This document shows, one piece after another, positions 57,542-64,000 of a DNA stretch of 64,000 bases. Under the pieces are notes generated by a model. That model was not told the origin of the DNA, made no database searches, and saw only the letters and a program-made list of their open reading frames with translations. The DNA lies in assembly GCA_035546295.1 (NCBI GenBank), contig DATKBT010000128.1, positions 1-64,000 of the forward strand, given 5' to 3'. The stretch is from DATKBT01 sp035546295. GTDB lineage: Bacteria > Acidobacteriota > Thermoanaerobaculia > Multivoradales > Multivoraceae. Made by a program: the position numbers and the translations under genes. How positions within the stretch are numbered: the first letter of the stretch is position 1; each line of letters begins with the position of its first letter.

Positions 57542-60153
57542 TCGAGCGCTATCTGCAGCGCCTGGCGCTGTATGCACGACGGCACTACTTCAGGGTGTTC
57601 GTCACGGTGGGGGTCGCCCTCGTCGTCGCGATCGGGTTCGGCTCGAGGATCCGGTTCGACACCGAGATCCTCAACCTGCTGCCGCCGGACGATCCGGTGG
57701 TGGTCTCTTTTCGCGAGACGCTCGCCGAGTTCGGCAGCCTCGACGTCCTGCTGATCGCCGTGCGAATTCCCCCGAGCGCGGTGATCGATCCCTATCTCGA
57801 GTTCGCCGACGTCCTGGGGCCACGGCTCGAGCAGCTCTCGGAGATCCAGTACGTCGACTACCGGATCGGCGATCTCGATCAGCTGATCGAGGAGTTCTAC
57901 CCGAAGGCCTTCCTGTTTCTCGACGAGGATGGGCGCAGCAGGGTCGAGTCGCGGCTGACCGAGGAGGGCATCGCCACGCAGGTCGCCGAGCTGCGGGCGC
58001 GGCTCGAAACTCCGCAAGCGCTCGCCCTGCGCGAGCTGATGATCGCCGATCCGCTCGGTCTGGCCGAGGTGTTCATCGACCGCCTCGACATCTCCCAGGG
58101 GGGGCTCAAGATCGACTGGGCCCAGGGCTACCTGCTGTCTCGCGACCGCGAGATGCTGCTGATGGTCGCCAAGCCCAGCGAGCCCGCCCAGGAGCTCGAG
58201 TTCGCCCGCCGTCTGATCGCGGCGGTGGAAAACGTGGTCGAGTCGACGGTCGCCGAGTGGCCCGAGATCGCCGGCGAGCCGGTCCCGCCGGCACCGGTGG
58301 TCGAGCTCGGCGGCACCTCGGCGATCGCGGTTCAGGACGCCGGCTACCTGACGCGCGACATCGTGACCAATGCGATCACTTCGATGGTCGGCGTGCTGCT
58401 GCTCTTCGCGCTCGCCTTCCGCCGGCTCGGTCTGGTGCTCTACGCCTTCCTGCCCCTGACTTGCGGGCTGATCCTCGCCTTTGGTTTCGCCGGCGCGACG
58501 GTCGGCACCCTCAACGCCATCACCAGCGGATTCGCAGCGCTGCTGGTCGGACTGGGCATCGATTTCGTCATCGTTTCCTACGGCCGCTACGTCGAGGAGC
58601 GTAACCGGGGGGAGCGGCTGGCGACCGCCCTGCGCCGGATGTCCGGCTCCTCGGGACGGGCAGTGGTCACGGGCGGCGTGACGACGGCGGCGACCTTCTA
58701 CGCCTTCATGGTCACGGAGTTCAGCGGCCTTCGCCAGATGGGCTTCTTGATCGGGACCGGCATCTTCTTCTGCATGGGATGCGTGCTCCTGGTGCTGCCG
58801 GCGATGCTGGCGTGGCGGGAGGACCACTACGCGAAGCGCCGCGCGGCTGGCGAGACCCGCCGGCGTACGCAGCCGGTGCTGTACGTGTATGGCTTCGGAG
58901 CCTCGCGCCTGATCCGCTTCTCGTTCCGCCATCCGGTGCCGGTGCTGGCCGTCGGCGCGGTGGTCACCGTCGTCACCGCGCTGCTCGCTCTGCGCCTGGA
59001 GTTCGTCGACAGCATCCGGTCCATGCGCCCGGAAGGCAACCGCGGCATGCAGGTCCAAGACGAGGTGGCGGCGCGGTTCGGATCGGGCTTCGATTACATG
59101 ATGCTGATCATCCGCGGCGAGTCCGAGGAGGCGGTGGTCGACCGCACCGCCGAGGTCGCGGCGGCCGCCCGTGAGCTGGTCGAGGACGGGGTGCTGAGCA
59201 ACGTCGAGAGCATCGTCTCGGTGTTGCCGGCGAGAAGCGCGCAGCGCGAGGCGATCGAGTGGCTGGAGGCACGGCGAGAGGGCCTGCTGGCGCCCGGGCG
59301 TGTCCCCCGGCTGTTCGAGCGGGAGGCAGTCCAGGCCGGGCTCAACCCCGAGCCCTTCCAGCACGGTCTCGCGCTGCTGGCCGAGGCCGCGGCGGTCGAC
59401 GAGCCGCTCGACACCGATTCGCTGGTGGTCAACCGCGAGACGCAGCGGCTGGTCGAGCGGTACGTCCGTGAGCTCGACGACGGATGGAGGAGCGTCGTCT
59501 ACCTGTATCCGCCCCCCCGCGTCTGGAAGCGTGATGCTCCCGACGAGGTCAAGGACCTGGCGGAGCGGCTGGGGCCGGACGTGCTGCTCTCGGGGGTCAA
59601 CCTGGTGAGCGCGCGCCTGCGCACGCAGGTCAAGGAGGACGCCGTGGTGGCCGCGATCGTGGGCTTCGTGATCGTCGCCCTGCTGCTGTGGGCGGACTAC
59701 CGGCGCATCGAGGACACGCTCCTGTCGTTGGCGCCGCTCGTGGTCGGAATCGTCTGGATGCTGGGTCTGATGGGGGCGTGCGGGCTGCAGATGAACTTCT
59801 TCAACGTGTTCGTGACCACCATGATCATCGGGATCGGCGTCGACTACGGCGTCCACATGATGCATCGCTATCGCGAGGTCGGTGTGGAGCGTGACGAGAC
59901 CGGCGTCGAGCTGCTCGACGGCATGGGCGAGACCGGCAAGGCGATCGTGCTCGCCGCGCTCTCCACCAGCGTCGGTTTCGGCTCGATGGCGATCTCTCAC
60001 TATCCGGGGTTGCGTACCATGGGTCTGGTGGCGATCATGGGGGCGCTCGCCACCGCGCTGGTCGCGGTCACCCTGCTGCCGGCGTTCCTGGGCCTGCGCC
60101 ACCCGGAGACGGTGCGGGCTGCCCGCCGCGCCCGCGTGCGGACGGCCGAGTAG
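57538..60153 (+). CDS. RND/MMPL-family exporter (HpnN-like)
   Basis: This 871-residue membrane protein has two MMPL halves, each with one helix, a large periplasmic loop, and five clustered helices. The core motifs GLGIDFVIVSYGRYVEER (first half) and GIGVDYGVHMMHRYREV (second half) carry the GxxxD of proton-driven RND carriers. The layout resembles hopanoid exporter HpnN and other lipid exporters. Its 4-nt overlap with pgsA suggests a lipid-related cargo, but this is inference; no hpn genes are nearby. Confidence 0.85.
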   Translation: MIERYLQRLALYARRHYFRVFVTVGVALVVAIGFGSRIRFDTEILNLLPPDDPVVVSFRETLAEFGSLDVLLIAVRIPPSAVIDPYLEFADVLGPRLEQLSEIQYVDYRIGDLDQLIEEFYPKAFLFLDEDGRSRVESRLTEEGIATQVAELRARLETPQALALRELMIADPLGLAEVFIDRLDISQGGLKIDWAQGYLLSRDREMLLMVAKPSEPAQELEFARRLIAAVENVVESTVAEWPEIAGEPVPPAPVVELGGTSAIAVQDAGYLTRDIVTNAITSMVGVLLLFALAFRRLGLVLYAFLPLTCGLILAFGFAGATVGTLNAITSGFAALLVGLGIDFVIVSYGRYVEERNRGERLATALRRMSGSSGRAVVTGGVTTAATFYAFMVTEFSGLRQMGFLIGTGIFFCMGCVLLVLPAMLAWREDHYAKRRAAGETRRRTQPVLYVYGFGASRLIRFSFRHPVPVLAVGAVVTVVTALLALRLEFVDSIRSMRPEGNRGMQVQDEVAARFGSGFDYMMLIIRGESEEAVVDRTAEVAAAARELVEDGVLSNVESIVSVLPARSAQREAIEWLEARREGLLAPGRVPRLFEREAVQAGLNPEPFQHGLALLAEAAAVDEPLDTDSLVVNRETQRLVERYVRELDDGWRSVVYLYPPPRVWKRDAPDEVKDLAERLGPDVLLSGVNLVSARLRTQVKEDAVVAAIVGFVIVALLLWADYRRIEDTLLSLAPLVVGIVWMLGLMGACGLQMNFFNVFVTTMIIGIGVDYGVHMMHRYREVGVERDETGVELLDGMGETGKAIVLAALSTSVGFGSMAISHYPGLRTMGLVAIMGALATALVAVTLLPAFLGLRHPETVRAARRARVRTAE

Positions 60154-60229
60154 GTCGCTCGATCGACCGGCGGGCGGACACGAGACGAGCGAAGACGACG
60201 AGCTGAATCGAGACGGAATCGAGGTTTCG

Positions 60230-61585
60230 ATGTTCGACGGACTACAGGACAAGCTGCAAGGGGTCTTCGCGCGACTGCGCTCCGAGGGGCGCGTCGGCAA
60301 GGACGACCTCCAGCGCGCGATGCGCGAGATCCGTCTCGCCCTGCTGGAGGCGGACGTGCACGTCAAGGTCGTCCGGCAGTTCGTGCGCCGGGTGGAGGAG
60401 CGGGCGCTCGGCGAGGAGGTGCTCGCCAGCCTCACCCCGGATCAGCAGGTGCTCAAGATCGTTCGCGACGAGCTGATCGAGCTCCTCGGCGAGCCGGGCG
60501 AGGAGCTGCAGCTCAAGGGGCGCCCCGCCGTGGTGGCGCTGTGCGGCCTGCAGGGCTCGGGCAAGACGACCACCGCGGGCAAGGTCGCCCGTCGTCTGCG
60601 CGGCAGGGGACGCAACCCGGTGCTGGTCGCGTGCGACCTGCAGCGTGCGGCGGCCGTCGAGCAGCTCCGCCAGGTCGGCGGCCAGACCGAGGTCCCCGTG
60701 CTGGTGGCTCGTGACGGCGAGGGCGTGGTCGACTTCGCGCGGCGTGCGCTGAAGGAGTCGCGCACCGCGGGCTACGACGTCGCGATCTTCGACACCGCGG
60801 GCCGTCTGCACGTCGACGCGGAGCTGATGGGGGAGCTGAAGGAGCTGACGGCCGCGATCGGACCCGACGAGCTGCTGTTCGTCTGCGACGCGATGACGGG
60901 TCAGGACGCGGTCAAGAGCGCCGGCCACTTCGCGGAATCGCTGCCGCTCACCGGTGCGATCCTGACCAAGCTCGACGGCGACTCGCGCGGCGGCGCCGCG
61001 CTCTCGATCCGGACCGTCGCCCAGGTGCCGATCCGCTACGCGGGCGTCGGCGAGAAGCTCGACGACCTCGAGCTGTTCCAGCCCGAGCGCATGGCTTCGC
61101 GGATCCTGGGTATGGGAGACGTGCTGTCGCTGATCGAGAAGGCGGAGCGCGCGATCGACCAGCAGGAGGCCGAGCGCCTGGCCGGACGCATCGCGCGCCG
61201 CGAATTCACACTCGAGGACCTGCGCGACCAGCTCAGACAGGTCCGGCGCATGGGTCCGCTCAGCCAGATCCTCGAGCTGCTGCCCAAGACCGGTCCGTTC
61301 AAGGGCCTCGACACCGCGGGCGCGGAGGTCGACGAGAGCCGTCTGGTCGCGATCGAGGCCCTGATCAACTCGATGACGCCCCGCGAGCGAGCGGCCCCCG
61401 GCCTGCTCACGGTCAGCCGCAAGCGCCGCATCCTCAGGGGTTCCGGCCGTAAGCCCCAGGAGCTCAACCAGCTCCTCAAACAGTACAAGCAGATGCGCAA
61501 GATGATGAAGAAGATGAAGGGGAGCTTCCTGCGGGACATGATGGGCCAGGGGCCGGGGCAGGGGCCCTTGCCCCCGGGTCTGTGA
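60230..61585 (+). CDS. ffh: Signal recognition particle protein Ffh
   Basis: Ffh is the 451-residue SRP54 GTPase for membrane targeting. In order: N domain ('GLQDKLQGVFARLRSEGRVG'), G domain with GLQGSGKTTTAGK, DTAGRLHVD and TKLDGDSRGG, and the Met-rich M domain ('YKQMRKMMKKMKGSFLRDMM'). The ATG at 60230 gives the canonical MFDGLQDKL. It heads the conserved ffh-rpsP-khpA-rimM-trmD order. I did not find the SRP RNA gene here. Confidence 0.96.
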   Translation: MFDGLQDKLQGVFARLRSEGRVGKDDLQRAMREIRLALLEADVHVKVVRQFVRRVEERALGEEVLASLTPDQQVLKIVRDELIELLGEPGEELQLKGRPAVVALCGLQGSGKTTTAGKVARRLRGRGRNPVLVACDLQRAAAVEQLRQVGGQTEVPVLVARDGEGVVDFARRALKESRTAGYDVAIFDTAGRLHVDAELMGELKELTAAIGPDELLFVCDAMTGQDAVKSAGHFAESLPLTGAILTKLDGDSRGGAALSIRTVAQVPIRYAGVGEKLDDLELFQPERMASRILGMGDVLSLIEKAERAIDQQEAERLAGRIARREFTLEDLRDQLRQVRRMGPLSQILELLPKTGPFKGLDTAGAEVDESRLVAIEALINSMTPRERAAPGLLTVSRKRRILRGSGRKPQELNQLLKQYKQMRKMMKKMKGSFLRDMMGQGPGQGPLPPGL

Positions 61586-61923
61586 GCAGCGTGGGCACTG
61601 CTGCGCTGGTGCCCACCAACCGGATCCAGAAGGGCGGCTCGCAGCCTGATCGAGCTCGATTCTGCTAGGATGCGACGTTCTGCGCCGGGCCGCTCTCGGG
61701 AACCTTCCTCGCAGCGACGCCCCTCGGCGCGCTCACGCCGCAGCCGCACCCGCGGAACCGGGACCCGAAGCCGAAGACCCGAACCCAGTCCGAGCTCCCG
61801 CGCCGAGGTGCCCGAGCCGGGCCGTCCGCTCCGAGATCCGAGCTCGGCAGGGCTTTCGGTCCCGGATCGAACGAAGATCGCACGAACGAGAAGATCGCAC
61901 GAACGAACGGAGAAGCCAGTCCG
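61586..61923 (+). promoter_or_regulatory. rpsP upstream region with a putative promoter and direct repeat
   Basis: TAGGAT at 61666-61671 is a candidate -10 box and would leave a 5' leader of about 250 nt. Near its end the 16-nt sequence GAAGATCGCACGAACG occurs twice in a row with a short gap (61875-61907). No gene is seen in this stretch. The long leader could be regulatory. Confidence 0.4.
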
Positions 61924-62184
61924 ATGTTGAAGATCCGACTCCGCCGCATGGGCCACCGCAACCGCGCTTTCTACCGCGTCGTGGTGTCCGACGCTCGCAA
62001 GGTCCCGACCTCGATCGCCATCGAAGAGGTCGGTTACTACGACCCGACCACCGAGCCGGCCACCATCTCGATCGACGAGGAACGGGTGCAGTACTGGGTC
62101 GAGCGGGGAGCCCAGGTGTCCGAGACCGTCGGCAAGCTGCGCGGCCGTTCCACCGCACCGGTCACCGCCGGCGCGGAAGCCTGA
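61924..62184 (+). CDS. rpsP: 30S ribosomal protein S16
   Basis: This 86-residue S16 has the typical start MLKIRLRRMGHRNRAFYRVV, then DARKVP and 'IEEVGYYDPTTEPATISIDE'. Position after ffh and before khpA is the standard order. Confidence 0.97.
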   Translation: MLKIRLRRMGHRNRAFYRVVVSDARKVPTSIAIEEVGYYDPTTEPATISIDEERVQYWVERGAQVSETVGKLRGRSTAPVTAGAEA

Positions 62185-62221
62185 TTCCGGCCCATCGCGT
62201 GGTCCTTCGTAGGAGCCTCTC

Positions 62222-62464
62222 ATGACGGAAGTCACCGAACAACTGAAGCGGGTGGTCCAGGCGCTGGTGGACGATCGGGACTCGGTCGAGGTCGCGCAAG
62301 AGAAGGTCGACGACGCGATCGTCCTGCGGGTGCGGGTGGATCCCGACGAAGTGGGCCGTGTGATCGGCCGTCAGGGCAGCACCGTCAAGGCCCTGCGGAC
62401 CCTGCTCGACGTCCGCGGTGGCGACAGCGACACCTTCTACGAGCTGGAGGTCGACGAGTCTTGA
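62222..62464 (+). CDS. khpA: KH-domain RNA-binding protein KhpA
   Basis: This 80-residue single KH domain has the GRVIGRQGSTVKALRTLL loop (GxxG within). KhpA proteins, with KhpB, bind small RNAs and ribosomal RNA in many bacteria. The ATG follows rpsP by 37 nt with GGAG upstream. The 224-bp gap to rimM holds no convincing gene. Confidence 0.93.
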   Translation: MTEVTEQLKRVVQALVDDRDSVEVAQEKVDDAIVLRVRVDPDEVGRVIGRQGSTVKALRTLLDVRGGDSDTFYELEVDES

Positions 62465-62688
62465 GCGGTTTGACGAGCCGATCAAGTGGCGGCGATGTCC
62501 GAAACCGCTTCGGTCTCGGCCGACTCGACCGAGCCCGCCTCTGCGGGCGCCTCGACGGGCAGCATGAGTCGCGGGCGCGCAGTATGGCGTTGCCCAGCTC
62601 TCGCAGCTCGATTGGGAGTGGTGACCACCACGAGACCGCTGCGGCGTAGGGCCCTCGGACGCGGCGCCGCGGCAACCAGCCCACCTCG

Positions 62689-63246
62689 ATGGCGAGCCGT
62701 CACCGTCGCGACTTCGCTCCGAGCCTTCCGGAGACCGTGGTGGTCGGTCGGGTGCTCCGCCCTCATGGAGTGCGGGGCGAAGCGGTCGTGGAAGTGCACA
62801 CCGACCGCGATGACCGCTTTTGCCCCGGCGCCGAGCTCACCTGCGAGCTCGATGCCGGCGATCTTCGCCTCGTCGTCGAGTCGAGCCGTGCCCACAAGGG
62901 CCGCCTCCTGGTGCGGTTCGCGGGCGTTGCCGACCGGGATCTCGCCGACGAGCTGCGTGGCGGGATCCTCAGCGTCTCCAGGGATCTCGTCGCGCCCGCC
63001 CCGGAAGGCTCCTACTACCACTTCGAGCTGGTGGGCTGCGCGGTCGTCGACCGGGTCGCGGGCTTGCTGGGAGAGGTGACCGACGTCCTCGAGGACGGCG
63101 GCGGTCTGTTGCTCGAGGTGGGGGGCGATCGGGGCGTCCTGGTGCCGTTCGTGAATGCCTACCTGGACGAGGTCGACGTGGAGTCCCGCCGGATCGACGT
63201 GACTCTTCCGGCGGGTCTGATCGAGGCATGCGGGTCGACGTCCTGA
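62689..63246 (+). CDS. rimM: Ribosome maturation factor RimM
   Basis: RimM assists 30S maturation. The 185-residue protein has the N-terminal barrel with 'VVVGRVLRPHGVRGEAVVEV' and the PRC-like C-terminal domain ('GSYYHFELVGCAVVDRVAGL', 'VLVPFVNAYLDEVDVESRRI'). It overlaps trmD by 19 nt. Confidence 0.93.
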   Translation: MASRHRRDFAPSLPETVVVGRVLRPHGVRGEAVVEVHTDRDDRFCPGAELTCELDAGDLRLVVESSRAHKGRLLVRFAGVADRDLADELRGGILSVSRDLVAPAPEGSYYHFELVGCAVVDRVAGLLGEVTDVLEDGGGLLLEVGGDRGVLVPFVNAYLDEVDVESRRIDVTLPAGLIEACGSTS

Positions 63247-63959
63247 GCATCTTCCCCGAGATGTTCTCGGGGTTTCTCGATGCCAGCCTGATCGGTCGCG
63301 CGCAGACCGCCCGACGGCTCGAGATCGCCGTCCACGACCTCCGGGAGTTCACCGACGACCGCCATCGCACGGTCGACGACGTGCCGTACGGCGGCGGGGG
63401 CGGCATGGTGATGACCGCCCCCCCCTGGCTGCGCGCGGTCCGGGCGCTCACCGAGCGGCCCCTCGGGGAGCGCGCGCCCGGCGACGGCGCCGCTCCCCGC
63501 CGCATCTTGATGTCGCCTCAGGGGACGCCGCTCGACGACGCCCTGGTGCGCCGCCTCGCCGAGCATTCCCACCTGCTCCTGCTCTGCGGACGCTACGAGG
63601 GGATCGACGAGCGGGTGCGCGAGCTGGTGGTGGACGAAGAGATCTCGATCGGCGACTACGTGCTCTCGGGGGGAGAGCTGCCGGCGATGGTCCTGATCGA
63701 GGCGATCTCGCGACAGATCCCGGGGGTCGTCGGGCTCCCCGAATCGGTCCACAACGATTCGTTTCGGGAGGGGCTGCTCGACTGCCCTCACTACACGCGA
63801 CCGCCGGTGGTCGAGGGGCTCGAGGTTCCCGAGGTGCTGCTTTCCGGCAACCACGCCGCAATTGCGGCCTGGCGCCACGAGCGCGCCGTGGAGGCGACCC
63901 GCGAGAAGCGACCCGATCTCTATCGGCGCTGGCTCGAATCTCGGCGGCAAGGCGGCTAG
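63228..63959 (+). CDS. trmD: tRNA (guanine-37-N1)-methyltransferase
   Basis: TrmD methylates G37 of tRNAs. The 243-residue protein has MRVDVLSIFPEMFSGFLDAS, 'DDVPYGGGGGMVM', the trefoil-knot SAM loop 'LLCGRYEGIDERVRELVVDE', SIGDYVLSGGELPAM and the C-terminal domain ending 'EKRPDLYRRWL'. It overlaps rimM. Its TAG stop is the first triplet of an R4 repeat copy; rplS, which usually follows, would lie beyond the window. Confidence 0.96.
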   Translation: MRVDVLSIFPEMFSGFLDASLIGRAQTARRLEIAVHDLREFTDDRHRTVDDVPYGGGGGMVMTAPPWLRAVRALTERPLGERAPGDGAAPRRILMSPQGTPLDDALVRRLAEHSHLLLLCGRYEGIDERVRELVVDEEISIGDYVLSGGELPAMVLIEAISRQIPGVVGLPESVHNDSFREGLLDCPHYTRPPVVEGLEVPEVLLSGNHAAIAAWRHERAVEATREKRPDLYRRWLESRRQGG

Positions 63960-64000
63960 CGGGCTCGTGGTGTTCACCACTCCCCAACGAGCAGCGAGGT
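63957..64000. repeat. R4 element, second copy, truncated by the window edge
   Basis: TAGCGGGCTCG, then 12 nt, then CTCCCCAACGAGC and AGCGAGG matches the reverse complement of the 17507-17583 element. GTGGTG/CACCAC and GCTCGT/ACGAGC form a nested stem. It begins with the trmD stop codon. Confidence 0.7.

Noticed and set aside
62461..62649. Small frame directly after khpA
   Set aside because: Although it overlaps the khpA stop as coupled genes do, the product is low-complexity Arg/Ser with no family resemblance.

Overview
The window is a densely packed, very GC-rich (roughly two thirds G+C or more by eye) stretch of bacterial chromosome. Outer-membrane functions (LpxH, an MlaEFD set, a LolC/E-type permease), a GWxTD-domain protein, an archaeal-type GAPDH-like protein, a MglA-type GTPase and sigma-54 regulation suggest a diderm bacterium. 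Acidobacteriota is my best guess, by inference only. I read 57 protein genes. By my reading 41 end in TGA, 16 in TAG and none in TAA. I saw no rRNA, tRNA, CRISPR array, complete insertion sequence or prophage.

Layout. 1-9000: secreted protein, carA, LolC/E-like permease, small zinc protein, carB, fumC. 9-20 kb: dinB, hslR, a phosphoglycerate-mutase-like enzyme, a lysine-rich H1-like protein, a TlpA-like thioredoxin, GAPDH-like protein, an RlmD-like methyltransferase, a PTPS-III-like pterin enzyme with folE, and a GWxTD protein. 20-29 kb: TPR protein, ClpX-like ATPase, a minus-strand envelope/sugar block (VTT protein, YggX-like protein, UDP-xylose synthase, ugd) and mlaD-mlaF-mlaE. 29-37.5 kb: plsC, mrp, then overlapping lpxH-aroA-sigma-54 activator, followed by a duplicated sigma-54 promoter and a GspG-like pseudopilin. 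38-44 kb: double-HTH protein, thiL, lon, nrdR, MglA-like GTPase. 44.5-52.8 kb: hrcA-grpE-dnaK-dnaJ-prmA-rsmE, then pilT. 52.8-64 kb: recX, alaS, lytic transglycosylase, pgsA, an RND exporter, then ffh-rpsP-khpA-rimM-trmD.

The most unusual content lies between genes. Several families of short palindromic repeats sit exactly at gene 3' ends, and the repeat edge supplies the TAG stop codon in seven genes. One family has hairpins whose stems differ while a central CTTG is kept. A second theme is a set of genes with no Shine-Dalgarno sequence and a -10-like hexamer 6-10 nt before the start codon, which suggests leaderless mRNAs. A third is the sigma-54 unit: a 1107-residue activator with a large helical-repeat sensor, encoded just upstream of two tandem -24/-12 promoters that face a pseudopilin gene.

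Functionally most genes are housekeeping: pyrimidine/arginine precursor synthesis, folate/pterin, aromatic amino acids, envelope lipid transport, chaperones, protease, tRNA charging and ribosome maturation. Operon structure is supported by many 4-nt ATGA/GTGA overlaps.
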